Under the pieces are notes generated by a model, which saw nothing but the letters and a program-made list of their open reading frames with translations, was not told the DNA's origin and searched no databases. 64,000 bases of DNA from Euonymus europaeus (Eukaryota > Streptophyta > Magnoliopsida > Celastrales > Celastraceae). The translations under genes were made by a program, and so were the position numbers. The first letter of the stretch is position 1, and the number at the start of each line of letters is the position of its first letter. This document shows positions 10,911 through 23,339 of the stretch, one piece after another. The stretch lies in the NCBI GenBank assembly GCA_963580455.1, contig OY756960.1:30579238-30643237 (forward strand), written 5' to 3'.

Positions 10911-11372
10911 TTGTATTTAAGAAGCAAATGCATTTCAATGCCAATGTTTTTCCTTACACTCCTATAACATGGGAACCAATAGAATTCTAATGGAGTCTTG
11001 CATGTTTTAAGGTCATTAATGGCCATAAAGGTGGGGAATAAAACATCTACAAACAGAATAACATACTACATATGCCGATTCACATAAAAAAAGGAAAAAA
11101 AGAAGAAACAACCTTCGTTCAAAATAGCAGGTGTTTCCATTATAAATAATAAGGATTTCCCTTTTTTGTACATTTCCACAGCATGCTGATCAATTCAGCC
11201 ACCAAATATTACAATAGACATTCTGCTCACACTCCCGATAGTCTCTTAATATACTCACATATTCATCAAAAAAAAAAAAAAACACCAAATAGTCCTACAG
11301 CTACCATTAACACAATGTTGATGTGGTGATAGTCCAAGAAAAAATGAAGTGTGTCATATTTTAGACATCTTT
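10911..11372. other. Unassigned stretch between Helitron and LTR
   Basis: No coding signal was recognised. An A run lies at about 11268-11281. Confidence 0.4.
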
Positions 11373-12130
11373 TGTCACGACCCAAATGAGGGCACGTGAC
11401 CAACGCATGGCCTCGATGGACCCTCGCCCGAGGGTCCACAGAGGCCAAGCAAGCCTCATAACTGACAAACAGAGCAAGAAAAATGAACAAAAAGTTAAAA
11501 TTCACATACATAAATATAAATCCAACATAATCTGGGCCCATGACCGTACATACCAAATACCCTATCCATAATTAACGGAACATCTAATATCAGAGTTAAA
11601 CTATAATCCTTAGACACGGAACAATATATAAATACACTAGCACTACATGTGCTAGGCTCACCAGAATAACAGAACATTCTAACAAGTTGGAAATAGTCCT
11701 AGTCGTCACCAAAGTCCTTAGGCCCCGCCCCCACTCGAGCCACCCAATCAAGAAGATGCCACAATGCATAAAAAAAACACAGAATCCAAAGGTATAATTG
11801 AACAAGCAGACTGATCTCCAAGAACATAATGACTAATTGAACTAGATACGAACTTTATAAAATCTGGCCTCAGAGTCATATGACACAACGAGGAATCAGA
11901 ATTAGATGAAACATAGACCGAAGACATAACAAATGATGTATCCTAGAAACATAATTAGAATAGTTGATATCAAATGACCAACAATTACACAAAACTTGTC
12001 CCATAAGATATATAAATCAAGGTTACTGATTTCGAATGAAAATGTATATTGGATCATAAATGTGTACAATTTAGTGTAACAGAAAAGTCACTCACTTGCT
12101 ATACGGTTAATAAACTCCTCCGACCACGTC

Positions 12131-12256
12131 CCCTACATAACCGTGAATCTAAAACGATGACTCAATCACCTTTGAAGACCTGGCACTTGATTGCCCTACA
12201 TAACCGTGAATCTAAAACGATGACTCAATCACCTTTGAAGACCTGACACTTGATTG
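12131..12256. repeat. Tandem duplication, 63 bp x 2
   Basis: The unit starts CCCTACATAACCGTG and ends CACTTGATTG. The copies at 12131-12193 and 12194-12256 differ by one visible base. It lies in the old gypsy-like LTR. Confidence 0.85.
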
Positions 12257-12543
12257 CTGGATCTATAGAAAACTGAGTTCATTTCTCGATAGTTGATAAA
12301 CCAAGTCTACATACAAGTCCCTCCATTAGCTAGTTGGATCCGGTGCTCTAAAAGTCCAAAATTTATAGGTAATTCTAATCATCACAATGTCCCAAACTCT
12401 AAGTCCCACCTCTCCCTACACACAAGGTAGAATTCACTGTCAGTACCACCATATGTAATCTCATTTATTAATGTGTACATGTCAACAATTCGTCCCTACG
12501 AAAACCTTCAAAAATCCCCAATTACTTACATATATCAACATAC

Positions 12544-13474
12544 TGTTGGAGATTAAACAATCAATACATATAAAACATAGAAAATAGAAATAGTTTATTT
12601 CATTAATAATCAAATATAAGACTATGAACAATATATATCATATATGTAGAATTGATAGTGAGAACAATTGAAGTTACCAAAGACCGGATCGAAATGCTAA
12701 CACGAGATTGAAGTGAGGTATGCGAACTGCAAATCTCCTTAAGGTGAAAATGCCCTAGCCACAAGTGTCAATGCTGAACTAGGCAAACATCTCCCAAGAT
12801 ACAACACTCCCTTCTACCGGTAGGTGACACAAGTATACCGGTAGGCTCGTTCGAACCAAGGATAGAATGCACTCTCAAGAAGAAGAAATTTCTATTGGAA
12901 GAAGGAATATAGTTTCGACTCTAGAGTTAAGCTTTGGAGATATGGTGTAATCTTTCCATACCATTTGGGCTACTATTTATAGTAGAACCCAAGGAAAACG
13001 TATTACATCTAGTATTAAACCGAATTAATATTGTAACGGAAATATTTGAATTAATTCTGTAACGGAAATTTTGAATTTCGAATAAGCCTCATGTCCACAT
13101 TCGACGAACCTGGGTAGTGGGCTAGTGCAAAATATTAAGCCCAGATGAGCTACATAAACCCAAGCCTGAGCCCGGGCCCACGTGCGTGTGTGTGTTTTAG
13201 TGAGCCCAAGCTTATTATGTAGAGCCTCTCTCCCTCACAAAAGCTTGGGTGCCATTGGGCCCAAGTCTTACATCTAACACTTGGGTTTATAAATCCAAGT
13301 CACACAACACAATTATGAAATGTGGGATTCTCATATTTCTTTTATTTTGCACTCAATATATCATGCTTAACATGACCACTTTGGAGTCAATTTTCATTCA
13401 ACCAAAAAATGGTTTTGGACAACCTTTAACTCCAATCTCTAGTCTTCATATTGAAGATTAGAACCCACTAAATT
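12544..13474 (-). repeat. copia 3' LTR, part 1 (ends at the gypsy insertion)
   Basis: It aligns with 27336-28256 over its full length with roughly 35-40 differences by eye, mostly transitions, plus short indels. It ends at the AAATT target duplicate of the nested gypsy. Confidence 0.9.
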
Positions 13475-15403
13475 TGTGATATCCTGACCCGAAAATAAAT
13501 GAATATTGAATAGGAGAGTGACACGTGTACAATGGTACCCGGGGAAGTCTGAAAATTAAATGCGGATTAAAGGAATTTATTCCAAAAATATATAGACATA
13601 TATATATAGATGAGATATATATATATACATAGATATATGTATATCGAGACATATATGTATATAGATATAAATTTAACAAAAAAAAAAAGACAATGTCAGA
13701 AGATTCTAGAGAGGCGGAGAAACAGAAGATAAGTAGTAAAAAAAAAGGGAAAAGTAATGGAAGAAAAAGGGAGAAAGAAAAACGAAACAGAGAAGAAAAA
13801 AAGAGAGGAAAAAATGGCATTTTCGCGTCTGAAACTTCGCCGGCGCCGCTCTCCGCCGTCCGGCCACCTCAAGTGACGAGACCGGTACCAATCTCTTCGT
13901 CTTCTCGAGACGTATGAAATTGCTTCAAGAATCACCTTGATCGGAGCTGTATAGCACCGGGAAAAGCCGTCGGAAGTTTCGGCCACCGCGAGCTTTGACA
14001 GTCGATTTCTCCCTCCTCCGACCTCCGATCGACGCGAGACGACCACCGTTGAGTTCGTCTTGGTGAGTACTACCAAACCCACTAGGTGATTTCCGGTGAA
14101 GGTCGCCGGAACTCCGGTGACCGAAATAGGGGTATTTCGGGTACTATTTGACCCGTTTGACCCGAGTTGACTTTTCGGGTAAAATTTACCCGTTTGACTA
14201 GATCGTATATGCTACGTATTTACGCGGATTTTGAACGTATTTGAGAAGTTGTATTTGCCTTTGGTGTAGAACTGATATAGGAACCAAAATGGTGTACGTC
14301 GGGGAAAATACGGGAAAACATTAGTTCGAGCGGGATGTGAGGCACGCTTCACGAGGTAGGGAATACTGTAATTTTGCATTATTTTGGGAATTTCCGTAAT
14401 TATGTTTGAGCGATGATTCTTGCGTTTATTAAATGGATTTGTGATTTTCAGATATAAATGTTTGATGGATTAATGTGAAATGAATGCTCGGGCCAAAGTG
14501 CCTACTACTGAATGTGGATTGTGTGTGCATGTGTGAGTGTAAGTGGTTGTCGTGAATACGTGAATAATTCCGTTATGTGGTAACCCTCTGCTTCTCATTG
14601 AGAAAAGTGTTGTCTTTATACTGAATGCATGTGATTGAGCATTTGTTTATATTTGGGGATTATGGAAATTGTGGGGGATTGTGATGTGGAGATCGCAGAG
14701 ATGTGGAAGAGGCCCTGTACGTACAGCGGGTGGAAATCCGAGTAAGGATTCACTATGCGGCCACATAGTGAAGGGGTGGCAAGTCCTGGGTAGAAGAAGG
14801 TGCCTACCTTCCTTACTTGTAGATTGCTTCCGGCGATGAGGTCGGCAAGCGGAGAAAATAGCTTCCGACGAGGAGGTCGGTAAGCGGAGAAGCATGGTTC
14901 CGGCGATGAGGTCGGGACGCGAAGGAATATGGTTTCCGACGAGGAGGTCGGAAAGAGAAACGAGTGGGTTACGGAGGGAGTTGGGGAATTGGAGTGATGT
15001 TATGTTGATATGTTACTGTTGATATTTCACTGTGATTATGTGTGTATGTATGCGGTATTCCCTACTGAGCTTCGACTCACCCCTTTCCCCTTATTGTGTT
15101 TTGAACAGATGAAGTGGTGATGGCCAGTCGGACCGTGGGTGCAGACAAGACAGAAGTTGGTGTACATACCGGGTTGCAGTGTAAGAGGTTGCATAAATCG
15201 AGAGAGAGTTGGGGTACTGAGCGGGTGTCTCAGCTGAGATGTATGTAGCTCTATTTTTATATAAAAATATACATATATATATATGCTTTTGTATACGTAT
15301 ATATATTTTATTATGTTAATTAAGTGTTATTAGTTGGAAAAAAAATTATAGGCGGGAGTATGAGTTAGTTACACGTCACGTGCCTGAGGATCGGGGCGTG
15401 ACA
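13475..15403 (+). repeat. 5' LTR of the gypsy LARD
   Basis: 1929 bp, TG...CA. Compared by eye with the 3' LTR I find two substitutions (about 13545-13550) and a one-base difference in an A run (about 13738-13746). The GC-rich block 13800-14100 and the downstream tandem repeats are identical in both copies. Confidence 0.93.
14824..14960. repeat. LTR-internal tandem repeat, about 34 bp x 4
   Basis: There are four degenerate units built on TTCCG(G/A)CGA(T/G)GAGGTCGG with a purine-rich spacer (AAGCGGAGAA). The same array is at about 21408-21543 in the 3' LTR. Confidence 0.8.
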
Positions 15404-15406
15404 AGG

Positions 15407-15420
15407 TGGTATCGGAGCAG
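15407..15420 (+). other. Primer binding site (initiator tRNA-Met type)
   Basis: TGGTATCGGAGCAG begins three bases after the 5' LTR. The standard plant PBS complementary to initiator tRNA-Met begins TGGTATCAGAGC, so the site differs at one position. Confidence 0.85.
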
Positions 15421-18400
15421 TAGGTTGAAGTTAGGGTTGAATGGAGGGTATGTACACCAGTCCTGTCTTCTGCCTCGCAACTGGTCGGGTGGGTACAAAT
15501 AGTACCGTGTGAGACATATTTGGGAAAAAAAAGATTTTAAATGCCTTGATCGGCATGCATACGGCTGCACGACCGAGATATCGGCAGAAAAGAAAAAAAG
15601 AAAGAAAGAAACTGGAACGGGTACGGGACGCTATAACCCGGAAATGATTTGAAAATTTGATTAAGCTTAAAGTGAGTTATTTATGATATTGTTGGGTGCT
15701 TGTTAAGTTGTTCTTGCGATATGTTGTGATTTGAGATATGCCGGTCTTTTCGTGGGTATAAAAAAAAAACGGCTTAATTGCTTGGTTAGGTAGAAGTACC
15801 TTGCCTTGGTGTTAATTCGAAGTACAAGTGAAACGTGTAATTTGCATGCTATAAATGTCGTTCCCTGGGTAATCTGTATGAGTTATGGAGCAGTGATTGA
15901 ACGAAATGGGTGTGCTGGACCGGAATTTTCCTGGCTTATTTGTGTGTGGTTACCTTGGAACTTGATTGTGTAGCCGAGTACCCATTGTGATAAGCCAAGC
16001 TATTGTAATATGTGGGATGTTGTGAAAATGATTGTTTCTAAATCACAGGTAGTTTGGCAGTAAGTGACGAGCAGTATGACTAAGAAATAAATGGTGTCCC
16101 TGTGCTAGCATGAAATGGAATAAGTGGAACTTTTGAGGTTAATGTGTTGGACTTGATGGATGTCCTAGAAGTGCGGGTCATGATCATGTGATATATGGTT
16201 CTAAAGATTTAGTGTGGGTGGACAAAAATTATTAGAGAATTTATTGGCAAACTGGAGATGCTAAGCACGATTGTTGATACTAATCTTTAATAGATTGCTT
16301 GCTTGATCGTATAAAAGTGGTACCATATTCTGTGCGTAAATTGGGATTTATGCTTTTGCTTTGTTCATTTGTGTTGTTAGTTGCCGAAGGAAATAATGGA
16401 AATTTCTATTGATGGTTGAAGCTCAATTTGTGTGAATAGACATATTAGTATATAATTGGAACTACTGATGTGACATTGTGTGCTATGAAATGGTTGCCGA
16501 ACTACGAGTAGCAGTGTCATGCCGGGTGATGAGAAGTTATGGTTATGATGTTGGGCGCAAGTGGTATGTCTGAGTATTTGGAAATTGGGTTGTCTAAAAA
16601 AGTGATTTGTGACAAAACTAGAATTTTGGTGGATATAATAGTACGTTATCAATTAAAATGTTTGGGTAGAAATTGCTGGAATGGTGTTCTCTAATTTGTA
16701 ACTCTATGCTTGATAATCTGAATTGTAGTAACTACAATTGTGGTTGATATTGATATAGTAAGTTGAGTATTGATTTGCCGAGAACATATGATGGAATGTC
16801 TAGTGATTAAGATGTACTCAAGAATTGATTTTGACCAATAAGAGGTAATGGAGGAGGGGTTGCTTTAGTTGTGTTATAATCGAGGTTGGGTTATAATACA
16901 ACTCTGTGATATATTGAAACACTCTCTGCATAACTGCGGGTTATTGTATGTATATTCATGTGGTTTGAATAATTATGGTCACTGGGAATGTGGAGGAAAT
17001 TTCGATTAGTACTTGCTGATTAAGGGTGTGGTTCCAATTAAACCACTTGTGAAATTTGAGGTTGAAATTGGTTTGTAAAATTGGATCTTAAGCATGTAAA
17101 GCTCAGGTGATATATATTGGAGTAATGAGACATTGGCTTTGTAATTACGTAACTTGGAATCGCTATATATATTGGGAGATATTGATACCAAACTTTTGAG
17201 ATAATTGATGGTTGGGAGTTGGCAATTGTGATGACGTTGATCTCGTTGGAAATGTTGGAGTTACAAATTGTACAGGAAGGAAGAAAAGAAAAAAAAGGGA
17301 GTGAGAAAATTTTACATTGGAGGATATTATACAAAAAGGGGACTATTATACATGGTATATTTGAACAAACCTTAAAGCTAACAAGCGGGGATATTACAAT
17401 GGTAGATTGAGGGAACGAGTACGGTTAACACAATTGTACATAGACAGTGGAAAGAGTATAGATTAAGACGGGGACATACTAGTAGGTATGTTATTGGTAC
17501 TACCTAGCAGTGGTCGAACCAGCCAGCCCATTCCTCCGTGCTATATGGCTCGGTGCGAGGGAGCGACCCAAGGAGGTAATCTGAGCCGGTGTGGTATAGG
17601 TCAGCAGAGTCGTTGATTAGGCTGGGTGGGGCCAAGGTAGCATCCTGACTATTCTCTGGTGGCGTTGTTAACCGGATTAGGGAGTCGAGTTTGAATATGA
17701 TTTGATCATATAACCTCTGAACGGTTTGGAGTTGTCTTTGTATTTCTTCTAGCTTGTGGAGCATGTGAGAAGAGTTATCATGGGAGTGAGGCTCCATTAG
17801 AGTAGAGGGGAAACCAGAGTAGTAGATCCTTTGGAAATGAGTTGAGCCTCTCTAGAATGAGGTTTAAATAGAGTGGAAGTTCAAACGGATAAGGATGGAA
17901 TTGTTTATTCAGGAAATCACGTATCGTTACGGGTGGATTGAGGGGCCAGTTGGATAAGAGCTGGCACGTCTACCCAGGTCTCTCGTGTCAGCAATTATTT
18001 TTTTTCCCTTATCAGGGAAGAGATAAGGTCAAGACTCGTATCTCGAGGTTAGCTTGGGGTTCTTGTGTTACACTAAACAATTGGAAATAAATGGTTTAGG
18101 AGTTACTCGCCTATGAATGAGATTGGATTAAGGTGAACCAGTGGAGTTCTTAATGCTGACATGATGAGGCTTATGTTGTTGTTGGAGGGAGTTTTGCTCG
18201 AATGATTACAAATGATGTAGTGATGGTTGTCGTCAGTTAATAATGTTAACTAGGGGAAGGAACCTTGTGTTCGTGATGATCTATTACTCTAATATGATTA
18301 TTATTAATGTGATCTATTACGGGTGTATGCATGTTGGACCCCTATGAGTGGATAATGACAATGAATGTATGAAATTACTTAAAATGATGTAAAGGACTGC

Positions 18401-20045
18401 TTGGTTTCTATGATGATGTGTGGTCGAGAAATTGCGGAAATGTCTACAAGTGTGTGTGTAACATATATATATTTGTGGGTTGTATGTGTGTGTGCGTTTA
18501 TATATTGTTGTAAAATGTTGGGTTGGTGTGAGATTGATGAAAGACATACGCGTGGGAACATGGGATGTGCGGTTATATTGAAGTTGTGAAGGGGCCACTG
18601 ACAGGTCGTCACCAAAACGTGAGTTGGGACGGAGTATGTGGTGTGATGACGCACACATAAGATGATTATGATCTTTCTTTGACATGGTAGCGCGGCTACC
18701 GCAATATGCTTGTAAATGAATGGTTGTGGCCTAGATGGGGTCAAGCTAGTGACTCCCTTGACATAATAATCGAGACCATAAGTGGTTCCGGTAATTTATA
18801 ATTCTGACCAACTATGTGGCCATGATAAAATAGAAGCTCGATGTACTTTATAATTAATTAACTGGTGGATAGTCTATAAGGAAGTTTCAGCAGTTATAGT
18901 TGTGTGATACTAAGCTATAGAGACAAGCTTGCTGCAGAGATAAGTTTGTCGAGATTCTTGGATTGTGAGTGATACCAGTTGTGAGTGATAGCTCATGGGC
19001 TAGTTCCAATCATAGGTGAATTTGATTGAGTGGAGCAAGTGGTGTGCTCTTTCCTGTCTTATTAATAGGATACATATGATCTAGATAATATTAGGTTAAT
19101 GGAGGTAGGAAAAAAAAAAAAAAAAACCCTTAACGTGTGGATGTTGGATACGTTGAATCTACATCTTCTTGTGCTAACGGTTGTGTTTGAATGAAATTAG
19201 TCGACCTGTTCGTGGGTCGAAGTTGTGGATTTGCATGTATTGTGAATTAAGTACAAACTCAGTTGGGTAAAGAGGTACTGAGCGAGAGGGGTTGCTCACG
19301 ATGAGCTAAGGACAGGATAGTGGTCGTGCCTACGATCTTGCATTGAATAACTTGAGATTCAGGATAGTTGAAGTTGTGTTTGGACGAATAACTTGAGATT
19401 CTGGATTGGCGTGGGATAGTCAGAGGGAAACTAGACGAGAACAAGAGATATGTAACTGTGATGAGTTTGAGATAGGGCGACTGCTAGGCCGACCCCATGA
19501 GGGTGATTCTTATCGAGATGCCACGGGATGGACAAGTGAAGTGTGTGGAAATTGGGATGTTTACGATGCTCATAACCTCACGAAATATGATCTAGGTTTA
19601 ATTTCGACAACTGTGGGATGGTTTGCCGTGAATTTCGTGTGGAATTGAGAGAATTGGCGAATAAAATGCATGGGCTATACTTGGTGACGAATGAGTGAGA
19701 ATTGAGTGATTATCTGTGTGAAAGCAATGCGTTAAAAACAAAAAAAAAGAAGAAATGATGAATCTCTATACCATACGTGGTGAGGTATGATTTGCTAGTG
19801 AATATGCCTTTATATATATGACTCCTGCTGTGGACGTGTACTTTGGATTTGAGTGAAACTAGCTGCTAGATTCGTTGGTTGCTAACGCGGGATTGATGAT
19901 AATAAACATAATTCATGCTAAATGCTTCCTGAGGTAAAGGGGGAGGTTAATTTGTGATGTGGTGTGGGGGCAAGAAAGTGAAGAAACAATGTGTTTCGCT
20001 ATACACTTTACGTGTGAGTTTAAATTTCGAGGACGAAATTATTTT
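15421..20045. other. Non-coding interior of the gypsy LARD
   Basis: About 4.6 kb with no gag or pol motif that I can recognise on the + strand. It is GT-rich on the + strand. The only candidate gene is a short minus-strand ORF at 17504-17797. The longer minus-strand frames around 18317-18744 look like chance openings without recognisable motifs. Confidence 0.6.
17504..17797 (-). CDS. Antisense ORF inside the LARD, 97 aa, function unknown
   Basis: The ORF starts at 17797 on the minus strand (MEPHSHDNSSH). It continues with a heptad-like, probably coiled-coil stretch (KLEEIQRQLQTVQRLYDQII, residues about 15-34), then a Pro/Ser/Asp-rich tail ending in EEWAGWFDHC. About 65-75 bases upstream there is a TATTTAA box (about 17862-17870, minus sense), a sensible distance for a TATA element and a short leader. 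The ORF lies against the direction of the retroelement. Antisense accessory ORFs have been described in some plant Ty3/gypsy lineages, but I cannot match this protein to any family. It could also be a chance ORF. It has no obvious relation to gag or pol. Confidence 0.35.
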   Translation of the reverse strand: MEPHSHDNSSHMLHKLEEIQRQLQTVQRLYDQIIFKLDSLIRLTTPPENSQDATLAPPSLINDSADLYHTGSDYLLGSLPRTEPYSTEEWAGWFDHC

Positions 20046-20058
20046 AAGGAGGGAAGGA
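20046..20058 (+). other. Polypurine tract of the gypsy LARD
   Basis: AAGGAGGGAAGGA directly precedes the 3' LTR. It follows a GAGGACGAAATT stretch that in Del/Tekay-type elements marks the end of pol. Confidence 0.85.
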
Positions 20059-21986
20059 TGTGATATCCTGACCCGAAAATAAATGAATATTGAATAGGAG
20101 AGTGACACGTGTACAATGGTACCCGGGGGAGTCCGAAAATTAAATGCGGATTAAAGGAATTTATTCCAAAAATATATAGACATATATATATAGATGAGAT
20201 ATATATATATACATAGATATATGTATATCGAGACATATATGTATATAGATATAAATTTAACAAAAAAAAAAAGACAATGTCAGAAGATTCTAGAGAGGCG
20301 GAGAAACAGAAGATAAGTAGTAAAAAAAAGGGAAAAGTAATGGAAGAAAAAGGGAGAAAGAAAAACGAAACAGAGAAGAAAAAAAGAGAGGAAAAAATGG
20401 CATTTTCGCGTCTGAAACTTCGCCGGCGCCGCTCTCCGCCGTCCGGCCACCTCAAGTGACGAGACCGGTACCAATCTCTTCGTCTTCTCGAGACGTATGA
20501 AATTGCTTCAAGAATCACCTTGATCGGAGCTGTATAGCACCGGGAAAAGCCGTCGGAAGTTTCGGCCACCGCGAGCTTTGACAGTCGATTTCTCCCTCCT
20601 CCGACCTCCGATCGACGCGAGACGACCACCGTTGAGTTCGTCTTGGTGAGTACTACCAAACCCACTAGGTGATTTCCGGTGAAGGTCGCCGGAACTCCGG
20701 TGACCGAAATAGGGGTATTTCGGGTACTATTTGACCCGTTTGACCCGAGTTGACTTTTCGGGTAAAATTTACCCGTTTGACTAGATCGTATATGCTACGT
20801 ATTTACGCGGATTTTGAACGTATTTGAGAAGTTGTATTTGCCTTTGGTGTAGAACTGATATAGGAACCAAAATGGTGTACGTCGGGGAAAATACGGGAAA
20901 ACATTAGTTCGAGCGGGATGTGAGGCACGCTTCACGAGGTAGGGAATACTGTAATTTTGCATTATTTTGGGAATTTCCGTAATTATGTTTGAGCGATGAT
21001 TCTTGCGTTTATTAAATGGATTTGTGATTTTCAGATATAAATGTTTGATGGATTAATGTGAAATGAATGCTCGGGCCAAAGTGCCTACTACTGAATGTGG
21101 ATTGTGTGTGCATGTGTGAGTGTAAGTGGTTGTCGTGAATACGTGAATAATTCCGTTATGTGGTAACCCTCTGCTTCTCATTGAGAAAAGTGTTGTCTTT
21201 ATACTGAATGCATGTGATTGAGCATTTGTTTATATTTGGGGATTATGGAAATTGTGGGGGATTGTGATGTGGAGATCGCAGAGATGTGGAAGAGGCCCTG
21301 TACGTACAGCGGGTGGAAATCCGAGTAAGGATTCACTATGCGGCCACATAGTGAAGGGGTGGCAAGTCCTGGGTAGAAGAAGGTGCCTACCTTCCTTACT
21401 TGTAGATTGCTTCCGGCGATGAGGTCGGCAAGCGGAGAAAATAGCTTCCGACGAGGAGGTCGGTAAGCGGAGAAGCATGGTTCCGGCGATGAGGTCGGGA
21501 CGCGAAGGAATATGGTTTCCGACGAGGAGGTCGGAAAGAGAAACGAGTGGGTTACGGAGGGAGTTGGGGAATTGGAGTGATGTTATGTTGATATGTTACT
21601 GTTGATATTTCACTGTGATTATGTGTGTATGTATGCGGTATTCCCTACTGAGCTTCGACTCACCCCTTTCCCCTTATTGTGTTTTGAACAGATGAAGTGG
21701 TGATGGCCAGTCGGACCGTGGGTGCAGACAAGACAGAAGTTGGTGTACATACCGGGTTGCAGTGTAAGAGGTTGCATAAATCGAGAGAGAGTTGGGGTAC
21801 TGAGCGGGTGTCTCAGCTGAGATGTATGTAGCTCTATTTTTATATAAAAATATACATATATATATATGCTTTTGTATACGTATATATATTTTATTATGTT
21901 AATTAAGTGTTATTAGTTGGAAAAAAAATTATAGGCGGGAGTATGAGTTAGTTACACGTCACGTGCCTGAGGATCGGGGCGTGACA
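20059..21986 (+). repeat. 3' LTR of the gypsy LARD
   Basis: 1928 bp, about 99.9% identical by eye to the 5' LTR. It is followed by AAATT and the remainder of the copia LTR. Confidence 0.93.
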
Positions 21987-21991
21987 AAATT

Positions 21992-22062
21992 ACATTCAAC
22001 TAATACTCAATTAGTTGTAAATAATTATTGGTCAAATAGCGGTTGACCATCATTTTCCAACA
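21992..22062 (-). repeat. copia 3' LTR, part 2
   Basis: This 71-bp remainder of the copia LTR lies beyond the gypsy insertion and ends CCAACA. It matches 28257-28326 apart from a short T run. Confidence 0.9.
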
Positions 22063-22658
22063 ATCCCCCACATTGAATGGAAACAGACGACAATTTAGAC
22101 ACAAGGATTTGTCTGAGATTGAAAACTTGTCTGAGAGTGCAGTAGGACCAATACTGCATCGAGATCGGTAGCTTTTGGCTTTGAACCTTCCCTAGTGAAA
22201 ATCTACCGGACTTACTTAACTAGTCAGTGGACTGACGCCTTGAACTGCCAGTTGTTTATGTAAGCCAAAACAATAAACCTCACACAACAATGATCCAATT
22301 CATAATTGGTTCTCAGTTGTGTTCGTTGTTTCAGCCATGAACGTCTTGGGTTCAGCGAGTGCTTTAGAAAAAATCGCCTTTTAAATATTTTCATAGAGTC
22401 GGCCTTACTCTTCACTCACATAGGTGATGTCCTATCAAGTATTCTCTTATACTCCACTTGTATATTTACAAGATATATGAATCATTAAAAGCATAGCTTA
22501 ACCTTAACACGCTTCTTAGTAGTTCTTGGGGCATCCAAGGAATGGGATAGAGTGAAACTCTATACTGCTCATACTTAAGTTATTCTCAACTTATGTTTTC
22601 CTATTGAACCTAGTCCATGGGATCTCGAATTGCTAGATTAGGTTTCCATCGAGATAAC

Positions 22659-23338
22659 CTATTTAGCTAAGGCTTTTAAGCCCATTCCCCTCGATGCACA
22701 GTCTGTCACCTCTCTACTTAAACCTTTTGTAAATGGATCCGCTAGGTTTTCCTTAGACTTCACAAAGTCTAAGGAAATTATTCTAGTAGAGAGTAACTGT
22801 CTTACGATATTATGTCTACGACGAATGTGTCTAGACTTACCGGTATACATCAAATTTTGTGTTATAGCAATTGTAGCTTGATTATCACAATGAATGCAAA
22901 TTGCAGGCATAGGCTTTGGCCATATAGAAATGTCCTCCAAGAAGTGACGAAGCCACTCTGCTTCTTCACCAGCTTTATCCAAAGCTATAAATTCTGATTC
23001 CATCGTATACCATGTTATGCACGTTTGCTTTGAGGACTTCCATGAAATAGTTGCCTCTCCTAAAAGGAATACATAGCCACTTGTGGATTTTGATTCCTCC
23101 GAATCTGCAATCCAATTAGCATCACTGTATCCTTCTAAAATAGCCAGGTACTTACCATAGTTCAAAACATTAGTTTTTGTTTTGTTCATGTACCCTAATA
23201 CTCTCAATAGAGCTTTCCAATGCTCATGTCCAGGATTACTTGTGTATCTGCTTAGTTTACTAACAAAGTACGCAATATCTGGCCTTGTGTAGTTCATGAT
23301 GTACATTACACTGCTTATAATTCGAGAGTATTCCAATT
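22659..23338 (-). pseudogene. copia RNase H domain
   Basis: This frame is in phase with the RT block upstream. The two are separated by a single in-frame TAA just after GDNI, where related elements continue into QLEYSR. The RNase H signature residues are visible: Asp in [14 protein letters not shown], Glu in [18 protein letters not shown], and Asp in [11 protein letters not shown]. The tail [15 protein letters not shown] is the conserved copia end. The domain would degrade tRNA/RNA during reverse transcription. It ends close to the polypurine tract. Confidence 0.88.
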
Positions 23339-23339
23339 G

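Larger units (their letters stand above)
13475..21986 (+). mobile_element. Young gypsy-type LARD (no protein genes), TSD AAATT
   Basis: Two nearly identical LTRs (1929 and 1928 bp) begin TGTGATATCC and end GGGGCGTGACA. They flank a 4655-bp interior with a PBS at the left and a purine tract at the right. Target duplicates AAATT lie at 13470-13474 and 21987-21991. The intact sequence ACTAAATTACATTC in the other copia LTR (about 28248-28261) shows the unoccupied site. No gag or pol reading frame survives in the interior on the + strand, so the element fits a large retrotransposon derivative (LARD) mobilised by a partner. The end sequences and the purine tract context resemble Del/Tekay chromoviruses. 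Confidence 0.9.

Noticed and set aside
13458..13820. A membrane protein gene (Phe/Leu-rich 120-aa minus ORF)
   Set aside because: It is a translation of an AT microsatellite and an A-rich LTR segment. It recurs at 20039-20665 only because the LTR is duplicated.
13693..14082. ORFs on both strands in the GC-rich part of the gypsy LTR
   Set aside because: They repeat in both LTR copies, are low-complexity (Lys/Glu or Ser/Phe runs) and have no recognisable motif. They are by-products of an AG-rich LTR.
18317..18744. Two overlapping 120-aa minus-strand ORFs in the LARD
   Set aside because: His/Thr/Ile-rich translations of a GT-rich region with no promoter-like or protein motif, unlike the ORF at 17504-17797.
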